DNA from: Rhodocyclaceae bacterium | Lineage (GTDB): Bacteria; Pseudomonadota; Gammaproteobacteria; Burkholderiales; Rhodocyclaceae | Direction: 5' to 3' | DNA: 12,418 nucleotides | Assembly: GCA_020849155.1 (NCBI GenBank) | Contig: JADLGU010000065.1 | Span: 1 to 12,418 of the forward strand | Shown: positions 1-7,168 of the stretch, piece after piece | Layout: every line of letters starts with the position of its first letter | How positions within the stretch are numbered: position 1 is the stretch's first letter | Notes under the pieces: generated by a model | The model's input: the letters and a program-made list of their open reading frames with translations, nothing else | What the model was told of the DNA's origin: nothing | The model's database searches: none | Position numbers and translations under genes: made by a program

Positions 1-409
1 GGACCTGCTTCAGCGACTTCCAGCGGTTGATGATCGGCCGGCCGTCGACGAAACGCCAGATATAGGCATCGAAGCTGCCGAAGGCCTCCTGCACATCGAG
101 AAAACGCTGCGCGTTGCTTATGGCCGCCCCGACCTTCAGGCGGTTCCTGACGATGCCGGGGTCGGCCAGCAGGCGCGCCACGTCGCGTGCGCCGAAGCGC
201 GCCACCTTCCCGGCGTCGAAGCCGGCGAAGGCCTGGCGGTAGTTCTCGCGCTTGCGCAGGATGGTGATCCAGGACAGCCCGGCCTGGGCGCCTTCGAGGA
301 TCAGGAATTCGAACAGCCGGCGGTCGTCGTGCACCGGCACGCCCCATTCCTTGTCGTGGTAAGCGACGTAGAGCGCATCCTCTCCGCACCAGCCGCAACG
401 CCTGATCAT
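1..409 (-). CDS. tag: DNA-3-methyladenine glycosylase I, 3' end beyond window
   Basis: Base-excision repair enzyme that removes 3-methyladenine from alkylated DNA in the cytoplasm. The 136 visible residues start MIRRCGWCGEDALYVAYHDK and contain EWGVPVHDDRRLFE and LEGAQAGLSWITILRKREN, the family hallmarks. Cys5 and His18 correspond to the first two zinc ligands of E. coli Tag, Glu39 to its active-site glutamate, and Trp47 lies in the base pocket region. The family is about 185-195 residues long, so the C-terminal quarter with the remaining zinc ligands lies off the left edge. The ATG at 409 sits in ATGA, overlapping the TGA of the upstream sensor kinase by 4 nt, so translation is probably coupled to it. 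No other start fits the conserved N-terminus. Family assignment is firm; completeness cannot be judged here. Confidence 0.95.
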   Translation of the reverse strand, partial: MIRRCGWCGEDALYVAYHDKEWGVPVHDDRRLFEFLILEGAQAGLSWITILRKRENYRQAFAGFDAGKVARFGARDVARLLADPGIVRNRLKVGAAISNAQRFLDVQEAFGSFDAYIWRFVDGRPIINRWKSLKQV

Positions 410-3400
410 GGCAGCGTGAAGAAGAAGCTGGCGCCCTCGCCGGGGCGGCCCTCGGCCCAGACCCGGCCGCCGTGGCGGCGCACGATGCGATGCACCGTGG
501 CCAGGCCGATGCCGGTGCCGGCGAACTCGTCCGGGCGGTGCAGGCGCTGGAAGGGCTTGAACAGCTTGTCGGCATAGGCCGGATCGAAGCCGGCGCCGTT
601 GTCGCGGATGTAGAACACCGGCGCCTCGCCCAGCTGCTGGGCGCCGAACTCGATGCGGGCCCCGTCCTGGCGGGCGGTGAACTTCCAGGCGTTGCCGAGC
701 AGATTCTCCAGCAGCACCCGCATCAGCAGCGGATCGGCCTCGGCGCGCAGGCCCTCGGCGCCGCGCCAGTCGATGGACCGCCCGGGGTCCTGTTCCCGCA
801 GGCCGTTCACCACCTCTTGCGCCAGGCGCGAGAGATCGACCGGCTGGCGCTTCAGTTCCTGGCGGGTGACCCGGGCCAGGTCGAGCAGGTCGTCGATCAG
901 CTCGCCCATCTTCTGGCTGGCGGCGCGGATGCGCGCCAGGTAGTTGAGGCCGTTGGCGTCGATGCGGTGGGCGTACTCTTCCTCCAGCAGGTGGCTGAAG
1001 CCGTTGAGCGCCCGCAGCGGCGCCCGCAGGTCGTGGGAGACGGAGTAGCTGAAGGATTCCAGCTCCTGGTTGGAGGCCTCCAGCTCGGCGGTGCGCTCGC
1101 GCACCCGCTGCTCGAGGGTCTCGTTGAGGTCGCGGATCACCTGCTCGGCCAGCTTGCGCTCGGTGATGTCGGCCACCATGCCGACGACGTGCACCGGCTC
1201 GCCGCGCTCGTTGCGGATCAGCTTCACCAGCAGGTCCACCCACACCTCGTGGCCGGGCTTGGTGAGGAAGCGCTTGTCCATGCGGTAGAAGTCGCGCTCG
1301 CCGCGCTGCATCTCGTCGAGGAACACCGCCTCGATGCTCAGGTCGTCCGGATGGGTGAAGCGGTCGATGTTCATGCCTTCCAGTTCCGTTCGTGCATAGC
1401 CCAGCAGCTGGGCCAGGCTGTCGTTGGCCTCGATCAGGGTGCCGTCGAGCCTGGCGAAGGCGATGCCGTTGAGGGCCTTCTCGAAAATGCTGCGAAAGCG
1501 CACCTCGCTTTCCCGCAGAGCTGTTTCGGCATGCTTTCGCTCCGAGATGTCCAGCCCCAGGCCGATCACCGATTGCTGGCCGTCGATGTCGATGCGAAGG
1601 CCGGAGATGAAATAGGGGATGCGCTCGCCGCGCTTGGTGACCAGGATGGCCTCGGCGGTGGCGGCGCCCTCGGCGAAGGCCTGGCGGGTGGCCCGGCGGA
1701 TGACCTCGCGGTCGGATTCGGCGTAGAGCATGATGGTGTGGCCGCGGGCGATAGCCTCGGCGTCCATGCCGAGGACGTTCTCCAGGTTCTTGTTCCAGAG
1801 AAGGAAGCGGCCGGCCGGATCGAAGAGGAAGAAGATGCCCGGAATCGACTCGATCAGGCGCTGACGGAAATCGCGTTCGCGGCGCACCAGGGTCTCGGCT
1901 TCCTTGCGCGCCGAGATGTCGCGGATCACCGACAGGATGGCCGGCCCGTCCTCGAGCTCGATGCGGGTGGCCGAGCCCTCCACCGGGACCGTCGAGCCGT
2001 CGGCGCGCCGGTAGTCCTGCTCGGCCCAGGGCAGGCGGAACAGCGTCGGATCGTCTTCGAGTTGCTGGATGCGTTGCCTGACCAGATCCTGCGAGTCGGG
2101 GTGTATGAAGTCCAGCAGATTGCGGCCGATCGCCTGCTCGACCGAATCGAGCCCCCAGAGCCGGGCGGCGGCCGGGTTGGCGATCAGAATGATATGCCGG
2201 CGGTGCACGAAGATGGCGTCCGGCGACAGCTCGATCAGGTTGCGGTAGCGCTGCTCCGAGAGGCGCAGCGCGGCCTGGGCCTGTTCCTGTTCGGTGACGT
2301 CGGTGTAGGTGGTGACGAAACCCCCGCCGGGCAGGGGATTGCCGCGGATCTCGATGATCCTGCCATTGGGCCGGGTGCGGCGGAAATGGTGCGGCTGGGG
2401 ATGGCGGGCGCGCTCCACCATGCCGGCCACCACTTCCTCGACGTTGCAGGGCCCGTACTCGCCGCGCTCGGCGTTGTAGCGGGCGAAGTCGGCGAAGCTG
2501 GCGCCGTTGGCGGCCAGCGACTCCGGCAGCTCGAGCAGCTCGTAGAAGCGCTTGTTGAGGGCCGACATGTTGAGCCCGCCATCGACAACGCTGATGCCCT
2601 GGTCCATGGCTTCCAGGGTGGCCTGGAGGATGGCCGACTGGCGGGCCAGGGCCTCCTCGGCCCGCTTGCGCACGGAGATGTCGAAGCCGACCCCGACCAG
2701 GCCCGGGCTGCCGTCCTCGAGGACGATCCGTTCCCCGGTGAAGAAGTAGGGTCGGAGCGTGCCGTCGGCGGTGCGGAACGGCGCTTCCGCGGTGGCGGTT
2801 CCGGAGTCGAACACCGCGCCGATGCGCTGGGCGATCAGTTCCTTGTCGGCGCCGTCGAAGAAGTCGAGCGGGCTGGCGACGGCCATGGCCCGGGCGTCGT
2901 AGCCGGTGACCCGTTCGAAGTTGCGGTTCCACAGCAGGAATCTGCCGTCCGGGCTGATCAGGTAGAACACCCCGGGAATCGACTCGATGATGTGCTGGCG
3001 GAAATCGCGCTCCTGCAGGACCCGCGCCGCCGCCGCCTCGCGCTCGGTGACGTCGTCGAACATCACGAACACCTTGCCGGAGACCGGCACGCCGAAGATC
3101 TCCATGATCTTGACGCTGCCGTCCTTGCAGGCGACGCGGTACTGGCCAGGCTCGATCTCGTGGTTTTCGGCTACGGCTCTCTCGACCAACGCCACCCAGC
3201 GGGTGACGACTTCGTGGCGGTAGGTCGGCTCCGGGTAGGCCAGCTGCCACCAGCGGTCCATGTCGGGGATGTCCTCCGGCTGGTAGCCGAATGTGTCGAT
3301 GGCCTTGCGGTTGATGAACTCGATGGTGCCGTCGAGGGCCACGATGGCCATCGAGATCGGGCTTTGCTCGACGATGCGGCGGAAGCGCTCCTCGCTCTCG

Positions 3401-5646
3401 CGCAGGGCGTTCTCGGCGCGCTTGCGCGCGGTGATGTCGCGCGCCACGGTGAGGACGGCCGGTCGGCCCTCGTGGTCGATCAGGGTGCCGCTCGACTCGA
3501 CCGTCAGGCGGCGCCCGTCGAGGGTCAGGTAGCGCTTCTCGGTGAGCGGGGTCTGGGCGAGCCTGCCGCTCAGCAGCGCCTCGGTGCGTTCGCGCACCTG
3601 CGGCCAGTCCTCGGGCGCGACCAGCGTCTCGATGCCGATCCCGCGCAAGTCTTCCGGCCGCGCCGCGCCGAAGAGCCGCGCCGCGGCGGGGTTGGCGAAG
3701 AGGATGGCCCCATCGCGATGGGTGAAGATGGCGTCGGGCGAGATGTCGACCAGGCTGCGGTGGAAGTGCTCGGAGCGTGCCAGCGCCTGCTGGGTGCGCT
3801 CCTGCTCGGTGACGTCGGTGTAGGTGGTGACCATGCCGCCGCCCGGCAGCGGGGTGCCGATGACATCGATGACCGTGCCGTCCGGCCGGGTGCGCTTGAA
3901 GCGGTGCGGCAGGAAATGCCGTGCCAGTTCCACCCTTTCCCGCACCAGCGTCTCGATGTCGCCGGGCCCGTACTCGCCGCGCTCGGCATTGAAGCGGACG
4001 AAGTCCTCGAAGGGGGTGCCGTCGCGCGAGAGGGATTCGGGGAAACCGAGCAGCTCGGTGAAGCGCCGGTTGCAACCGACCATTCTCAGCTCGGCATCCA
4101 CCACGCTGATGCCCTGGTTCATGTGCTCCAGGACCGCGCGCAACAGCGCGGCCTGCTGGATCAGGCGGTTCTCGGTTTCCACCTGGCGGGTGATTTCCCG
4201 GGCGGTGCCATGGTAGCCGATGAAGGCGCCGCCTTCGTCGAAACGCGGCTGGCCCTTGGTCTCCACCCAGCGGATCGCGCCCTGGGGATCCCGCACCGAA
4301 TAGGCCAAGCTGAATGGCAGCCGCTGCTCCAGATCGGCGCGGTGCGCCGCCCATTGCGCCTCGCTCATCAGGTCGGGCGAGACCTCCCAGCGGGTCTTGC
4401 CGAGGAAGCGGTCGCTGGGGATGGCGGTGGCCTCGCGGGCTTTGCCGATGAAGCCGGTGAAGCGGTGGTCGCGGTCCTGCTCCCAGTACCACTCGGTGGA
4501 TACGTCGGTGGCGGTGCGGAAGCGCTCTTCGCTGCGGCGCAGCTTGCGGGTTTTGTCCTCGACCAGTTGCCAGGCGCGGTTGCGGGCGCTGGCCAGCGCC
4601 AGGTAGAGCGCCGCCAGCAGCAGGCTGATGATGGCGCCGCCGGCCAGTACCGTGGTCTCATGCCCGCGGCCTGGCTGGCTGGCCCGCCAGGCCGCGTCGG
4701 CGCTGTACTGCAGGGCCCAGTTGCGGCCGCCGAATTCGATGTCGACGCGCTTGCTCAAGACCGGCCGGCCGTCGTTCCCGCCCAGTTCGGCGATCAGTTT
4801 GCGGGCCACGATCGAGCTGCCTTCAGCCAGCCCGGCGTCTTCGATCAGCAGCCGCTCGCCGGGTGCCAGCATGGCGTTGAAATAGTTGCTGAAGGCGGAG
4901 CGGGTTTCGACCGTGAGGACCACGAAGCCCTTGAGCGCCAGCCGCCGCTCGTGGGCCGAATGAACGGGGGCGCCGCGCCGATAGACCGGGGCCCGCAGCA
5001 CCACCCGGGGCGCCCCATCCGGGTTTTGCACGATCTGGAAGGGTTCGGAGACATGCATCCGCCCGCTGTCGCGCGCCAGGCGGATGGCATCGGCGTTGCC
5101 CGCCTGGGTGGCGGCGTCGAAGCCCAGCGCGGAACGGTTGACGGCCAGCGGCTCGATGAAGTCGATGACCAGGTATTCGGCCCGTTCGCCGGGGGGGCGG
5201 ATGCTGAAATCGGGGAAGCCGTTGGGGTCGAGGCTGCGGTCGTTGCGCACGCGCTCGACGAAGGCGGCTTTCTCGGATTGCAGGATGCGGCGCTGGAAGG
5301 AGATCGCCTGCAGGCCCTCGAGCCGCTTGGCCAGGTCGAGGGTGGCGGCGTATTGGTTGAACTCCTCGCGGCTGACATGCGACGAGGCGATGAACAGGCC
5401 CTGCAGGCCGAAGATCAGGTTGCGCAGGTCGTCGAGCCGGCGTTCGAGGTGGGCAGTGAGGGCCGCGCCGCGGGCCTCGAAGCGCGCGGCGGCTTCCCGG
5501 TCGAGATGTCCGGCGACGAGGCGCGAGGTGCCGTAGGCGATCGCCAGGCCGGCGGCGAGGACGAGCAGGGCGCCGGCCAGGGGCGGCAGCCGGCGATATG
5601 CCGGTTCGGTCGTGGTGGAGGTGGAAGTGGAGGCGGGCCCGTGCAT
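406..5646 (-). CDS. CHASE domain, nine-PAS sensor histidine kinase (1746 aa)
   Basis: Membrane-bound sensor kinase. A transmembrane helix at about 22-45 is followed by a periplasmic CHASE-type domain (about 75-270, to about 325 with its extension) and a second helix at about 332-353. Nine cytoplasmic PAS units follow, at roughly 372-490, 503-625, 626-750, 752-880, 881-1003, 1006-1130, 1131-1258, 1259-1381 and 1382-1500. Units 2 and 6 are PAS_7-like (GEYGP, PLPGGG). A short coiled coil (1500-1530) leads to the HisKA domain with H1538 in SVSHDLRAPLR, then the HATPase with N1648/N1652, D1682-N-G-A-G and GTGIGL at 1710-1715. All catalytic boxes look intact, so it should autophosphorylate. There is no receiver domain and no adjacent regulator, so its partner is unknown. 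No LOV-type cysteine motif is visible and the ligands are unknown. An in-frame TAA 12 nt upstream fixes the ATG at 5646 as the earliest start. Its 3' end overlaps tag by 4 nt. Confidence 0.95.
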   Translation of the reverse strand: MHGPASTSTSTTTEPAYRRLPPLAGALLVLAAGLAIAYGTSRLVAGHLDREAAARFEARGAALTAHLERRLDDLRNLIFGLQGLFIASSHVSREEFNQYAATLDLAKRLEGLQAISFQRRILQSEKAAFVERVRNDRSLDPNGFPDFSIRPPGERAEYLVIDFIEPLAVNRSALGFDAATQAGNADAIRLARDSGRMHVSEPFQIVQNPDGAPRVVLRAPVYRRGAPVHSAHERRLALKGFVVLTVETRSAFSNYFNAMLAPGERLLIEDAGLAEGSSIVARKLIAELGGNDGRPVLSKRVDIEFGGRNWALQYSADAAWRASQPGRGHETTVLAGGAIISLLLAALYLALASARNRAWQLVEDKTRKLRRSEERFRTATDVSTEWYWEQDRDHRFTGFIGKAREATAIPSDRFLGKTRWEVSPDLMSEAQWAAHRADLEQRLPFSLAYSVRDPQGAIRWVETKGQPRFDEGGAFIGYHGTAREITRQVETENRLIQQAALLRAVLEHMNQGISVVDAELRMVGCNRRFTELLGFPESLSRDGTPFEDFVRFNAERGEYGPGDIETLVRERVELARHFLPHRFKRTRPDGTVIDVIGTPLPGGGMVTTYTDVTEQERTQQALARSEHFHRSLVDISPDAIFTHRDGAILFANPAAARLFGAARPEDLRGIGIETLVAPEDWPQVRERTEALLSGRLAQTPLTEKRYLTLDGRRLTVESSGTLIDHEGRPAVLTVARDITARKRAENALRESEERFRRIVEQSPISMAIVALDGTIEFINRKAIDTFGYQPEDIPDMDRWWQLAYPEPTYRHEVVTRWVALVERAVAENHEIEPGQYRVACKDGSVKIMEIFGVPVSGKVFVMFDDVTEREAAAARVLQERDFRQHIIESIPGVFYLISPDGRFLLWNRNFERVTGYDARAMAVASPLDFFDGADKELIAQRIGAVFDSGTATAEAPFRTADGTLRPYFFTGERIVLEDGSPGLVGVGFDISVRKRAEEALARQSAILQATLEAMDQGISVVDGGLNMSALNKRFYELLELPESLAANGASFADFARYNAERGEYGPCNVEEVVAGMVERARHPQPHHFRRTRPNGRIIEIRGNPLPGGGFVTTYTDVTEQEQAQAALRLSEQRYRNLIELSPDAIFVHRRHIILIANPAAARLWGLDSVEQAIGRNLLDFIHPDSQDLVRQRIQQLEDDPTLFRLPWAEQDYRRADGSTVPVEGSATRIELEDGPAILSVIRDISARKEAETLVRRERDFRQRLIESIPGIFFLFDPAGRFLLWNKNLENVLGMDAEAIARGHTIMLYAESDREVIRRATRQAFAEGAATAEAILVTKRGERIPYFISGLRIDIDGQQSVIGLGLDISERKHAETALRESEVRFRSIFEKALNGIAFARLDGTLIEANDSLAQLLGYARTELEGMNIDRFTHPDDLSIEAVFLDEMQRGERDFYRMDKRFLTKPGHEVWVDLLVKLIRNERGEPVHVVGMVADITERKLAEQVIRDLNETLEQRVRERTAELEASNQELESFSYSVSHDLRAPLRALNGFSHLLEEEYAHRIDANGLNYLARIRAASQKMGELIDDLLDLARVTRQELKRQPVDLSRLAQEVVNGLREQDPGRSIDWRGAEGLRAEADPLLMRVLLENLLGNAWKFTARQDGARIEFGAQQLGEAPVFYIRDNGAGFDPAYADKLFKPFQRLHRPDEFAGTGIGLATVHRIVRRHGGRVWAEGRPGEGASFFFTLP
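1504..2631 (-). repeat. Internal PAS block, copy B (residues about 1006-1381)
   Basis: Second copy of the PAS block: a PAS_7-like unit (VVD..LNMSALNKRFYELL, NAERGEYGP, PLPGGG, VTTYTDVTEQE), an SPDAIF-type PAS with IANPAAARL, and an FRQ..IESIPG-type PAS. Each unit is closer to its counterpart in copy A than to its immediate neighbours, which indicates duplication of a multi-PAS block rather than one-by-one tandem growth. A ninth PAS (1382-1500), not part of the repeat, links this block to the kinase core. Confidence 0.85.
2638..4140 (-). repeat. Internal PAS block, copy A (residues about 503-1003)
   Basis: First copy of a repeated PAS block in the giant kinase: a PAS_7-like unit, an SPDAIF-type PAS, one extra PAS (about 754-880), then an FRQ..IESIPG-type PAS. 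It aligns with copy B at a constant offset of 505 residues (1515 bp) across the first two units. Perfect DNA matches include 26 nt (3806-3831 against 2291-2316) and 24 nt (3964-3987 against 2449-2472). For the last unit the offset drops to 378 residues, so copy A carries one PAS of about 127 residues that copy B lacks. Confidence 0.85.
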
Positions 5647-5654
5647 CCGATCAG

Positions 5655-5687
5655 CTTATATATTGCCCGGGGTGGGTGCAATACAAT
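5655..5687. promoter_or_regulatory. Candidate divergent promoter region, kinase/methyltransferase
   Basis: The 47-bp gap 5647-5693 between two divergent start codons is strikingly AT-rich for this window. For the minus-strand kinase, TTGCAC (complement of 5676-5681) lies 15 nt from TATAAG (complement of 5655-5660), 8 nt before its ATG. For the plus-strand methyltransferase, TACAAT (5682-5687) resembles a -10 box and ends 6 nt before the ATG, with no good -35 at proper spacing. Neither gene has a clear Shine-Dalgarno, so short-leader or leaderless transcripts are possible. This is motif reading by eye and is weakly supported. Confidence 0.35.
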
Positions 5688-5693
5688 CCGGAC

Positions 5694-6251
5694 ATGCCGC
5701 GCGCGGACTCTACTCGCCCTGACGAACCTCTGCCATCGGATTGGGTGCGCCGCTTCGCCGGCCTGCTGCCGCCCGGCGGTAACGCGCTCGATCTGGCCTG
5801 CGGCGGCGGCCGGCATGCGCGGCTCCTGGCGGCCAGCGGCCGGCGGGTGCTGGCCGTGGACCGCGACGTCGAGGCGCTGGCCGGGCTCGCCGCCTGCCCC
5901 GGCATCGAGGTGCTGCAGGCCGATCTCGAAGGCGGCGCCTGGCCGCTGGCGGGCCGCCGCTTCGCCGGCATCGTCGTGACCAATTACCTGCACCGGCCGC
6001 TGTTTCCGCATCTGCTGGCGGCGCTGGAGGCGGACGGCATGCTGATCTACGAGACCTTCATGCTTGGCAACGAGCGCTTCGGCCGGCCGTCGAACCCGGA
6101 CTTCCTGTTGCGGCCGAACGAATTGCTCGAGGCCTTCGCTTCCTGCATGCAGGTCGTCGCCTTCGAGCAGGGAGAGGTGGCGCAGCCGAAGCCGGCCGTC
6201 GTTCAGCGCCTGTGCGCCGTCTGCGGCGCGGGGCCGTTCCGTCTGGGCTGA
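5694..6251 (+). CDS. Class I SAM-dependent methyltransferase, substrate unknown
   Basis: A 185-residue cytoplasmic enzyme of the Rossmann-fold methyltransferase class. Motif I is LDLACGGGRHARLL with D33 and G37-G39. The acidic end of strand 2 is VLAVDRD (D56), which would bind the SAM ribose. QADLEG near residue 80 fits motif II, and the strand-4 region VVTNYLHRPLF is followed by MLIYETF. The C-terminus is short and has no added domain, as in TehB/UbiE-like stand-alone methyltransferases, but nothing points to a substrate. I chose the ATG at 5694 over an in-frame ATG at 5598 because residues before it would be antisense to the kinase N-terminus and look non-protein-like. It is divergent from the kinase and lies 98 bp upstream of the DUF2269 gene. 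Confidence 0.85.
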   Translation: MPRADSTRPDEPLPSDWVRRFAGLLPPGGNALDLACGGGRHARLLAASGRRVLAVDRDVEALAGLAACPGIEVLQADLEGGAWPLAGRRFAGIVVTNYLHRPLFPHLLAALEADGMLIYETFMLGNERFGRPSNPDFLLRPNELLEAFASCMQVVAFEQGEVAQPKPAVVQRLCAVCGAGPFRLG

Positions 6252-6271
6252 CGCATTTCACGCCCCGATTC

Positions 6272-6284
6272 CGACGTTTCGTCG
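6272..6284. promoter_or_regulatory. 13-nt perfect inverted repeat, possible operator
   Basis: CGACG-TTT-CGTCG is a perfect 5-bp dyad with a 3-nt centre in the 98-bp gap upstream of the DUF2269 gene. It ends 8 nt before the candidate -35 box at 6293. No T tract follows, so it is not an intrinsic terminator. Its size and place fit a regulator site, but short dyads are common in GC-rich DNA and no factor can be named. Confidence 0.3.
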
Positions 6285-6292
6285 CATCCGCG

Positions 6293-6320
6293 TTGAGCCG
6301 GCCGCCTCTGCGCGGCTAAT
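6293..6320 (+). promoter_or_regulatory. Candidate sigma70-type promoter for the DUF2269-2TM genes
   Basis: TTGAGC (6293-6298) and GCTAAT (6315-6320) each match the consensus hexamers at four of six positions, with a 16-nt spacer. Transcription would start near 6327, giving a leader of about 23 nt that contains the ribosome binding site GGAGG at 6340-6344. This is the only intergenic gap near 100 bp in the window, which makes it the natural place for the cassette promoter. Confidence 0.35.
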
Positions 6321-6339
6321 CTGGCCTCGTCTTCAACAC

Positions 6340-6344
6340 GGAGG
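6340..6344 (+). promoter_or_regulatory. Shine-Dalgarno GGAGG of the DUF2269 gene
   Basis: GGAGG ends 5 nt before the ATG at 6350 and decides that start for the DUF2269 protein. Confidence 0.75.
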
Positions 6345-6349
6345 CCCGC

Positions 6350-6817
6350 ATGAACACCTACCTCGCGCTCAAGTCGCTGCACCTCCTCGGCGTCGTCCTT
6401 TTCGTCGGCAACATCATCGTCACCGGCTGGTGGAAGCTGCAGGCCGACCGCACGCGCCATCCGGCCATCGTCGCCTTCGCCCAGCGCCAGGTGACGCTGA
6501 CCGACTGGATCTTCACCTTCGGCGGCTCGACGCTGGTGGTCGTCGGCGCCTACGCCAACGTTTACCTGCACGATCTGCCGCTCGACGCTCCCTGGCTTCT
6601 GTGGGGGCAGGCGATGTTCTTCGCCTCCGGCCTGCTCTGGCTAGCCATCCTCATTCCGCTGCAGATCAGGCTGGCGCGCCTGGCGCGCGGCTTCGCCGGC
6701 GGCGGCCCGATCCCCGGCGAATACTGGCGCCTGAACCGCATCTGGCTGTGGGTCGGCATCCTCGCCACCGTGCTGCCGGCGGCCAATCTCTACTTCATGG
6801 TCTTCAAACCCGTCTGA
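6350..6817 (+). CDS. DUF2269-family integral membrane protein
   Basis: A 155-residue inner-membrane protein with four predicted helices at about 6-26, 52-72, 83-106 and 131-151. The start LKSLHLLGVVLFVGNIIVTG followed by WWKLQADRT, and later FAQRQVTLTDWIF, match the DUF2269 family as I remember it. Function is unknown: there is no catalytic motif, though His11 in helix 1 and the Trp/Lys pair after it look family-conserved. The start is set by GGAGG 5 nt upstream. It is followed after 13 nt by the 2TM-domain gene, so the two are probably co-transcribed and may belong functionally with the downstream LytS/LytTR pair. Family call is fairly sure; role is not. Confidence 0.85.
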   Translation: MNTYLALKSLHLLGVVLFVGNIIVTGWWKLQADRTRHPAIVAFAQRQVTLTDWIFTFGGSTLVVVGAYANVYLHDLPLDAPWLLWGQAMFFASGLLWLAILIPLQIRLARLARGFAGGGPIPGEYWRLNRIWLWVGILATVLPAANLYFMVFKPV

Positions 6818-6823
6818 AAGGAG
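6817..6823 (+). promoter_or_regulatory. Shine-Dalgarno AAAGGAG of the 2TM gene
   Basis: AAAGGAG starts on the last base of the DUF2269 stop codon and ends 7 nt before the ATG at 6831. This is the strongest ribosome binding site in the cassette. Confidence 0.8.
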
Positions 6824-6830
6824 CAACATC

Positions 6831-7130
6831 ATGGAAACGACCCTCGAGCAAACCCCGGAATACCGTTCGGCGCTCTGCCGCGTGCGCCAGTTGCGCGGCT
6901 TCTACACCCACCTGAGCGTGTACCTCGCCGTCAACGCCGGCCTGCTGGTGATCAACCTGCTTTCCTCCCCGGGGCGGCTGTGGGTGGTGTGGCCACTGGC
7001 CGGCTGGGGCATCGCCGTGCTGATCCACGCTGCCGCTGTCTTCATGGGCAGCCGCTGGCTGGGTACCGAATGGGAGCAACGCAAAGTCGAGGAATTGCTG
7101 GCACAAAAGCCCAGGGCCGACCGGCACTGA
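6831..7130 (+). CDS. 2TM-domain small membrane protein
   Basis: A 99-residue protein with an N-terminal amphipathic region (YRSALCRVRQLRGFYTHLSV), two transmembrane helices (about 27-45 and 50-72) and a basic/acidic C-terminal tail with GSRWLGTEWEQRKVEELL. This layout matches the 2TM domain, which is known both as a stand-alone protein and joined to LytS-type histidine kinases. Here it lies directly upstream of such a kinase with a 38-bp gap, so a membrane partner or modulator role for that kinase is a reasonable inference. It has no enzyme motif. Confidence 0.8.
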   Translation: METTLEQTPEYRSALCRVRQLRGFYTHLSVYLAVNAGLLVINLLSSPGRLWVVWPLAGWGIAVLIHAAAVFMGSRWLGTEWEQRKVEELLAQKPRADRH

Positions 7131-7131
7131 G

Positions 7132-7161
7132 GTGACAATGACGACTGCCGCCGTTTAACAT
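7132..7161 (+). promoter_or_regulatory. Candidate promoter for the LytS/LytTR pair
   Basis: GTGACA (7132-7137) matches the -35 consensus at five of six positions and TAACAT (7156-7161) the -10 at four of six, with an 18-nt spacer. The kinase ATG at 7169 begins 8 nt after the -10 box and has no Shine-Dalgarno, so this promoter would give an almost leaderless transcript. The pair could instead be read through from the 2TM gene. No convincing pair of LytTR direct repeats was seen here. Confidence 0.35.
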
Positions 7162-7168
7162 TCCGGCC

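Noticed and set aside
5598..5693. Upstream extension of the methyltransferase by 32 residues
   Set aside because: The added residues are antisense to the kinase start, cross the likely promoter and look non-protein-like; the ATG at 5694 is a better start.
472..5979. An 1835-codon open frame on the plus strand, antisense to the giant kinase
   Set aside because: It is codon-aligned with the kinase, so stops could only come from TTA, CTA or TCA codons in the kinase, which are rare in such GC-rich genes. It also runs on into the methyltransferase gene out of frame, and its translation is low-complexity with no recognisable domain.
6272..6300. LytTR-type direct repeats around the GTT motifs
   Set aside because: The two GTT cores are 16 nt apart instead of about 21-22, and the flanking bases match the consensus poorly.
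6296..6317. GC-rich hairpin (AGCCG...CGGCT / GCCGC...GCGGC) after the methyltransferase as a terminator
   Set aside because: The stem is only 5 bp, has no following T tract, and lies within the candidate promoter spacer.
6064..6915. 283-codon plus-strand frame across the methyltransferase, DUF2269 and 2TM genes
   Set aside because: It is out of frame with three well-supported genes, Arg/Pro/Ala-rich, and has no domain.
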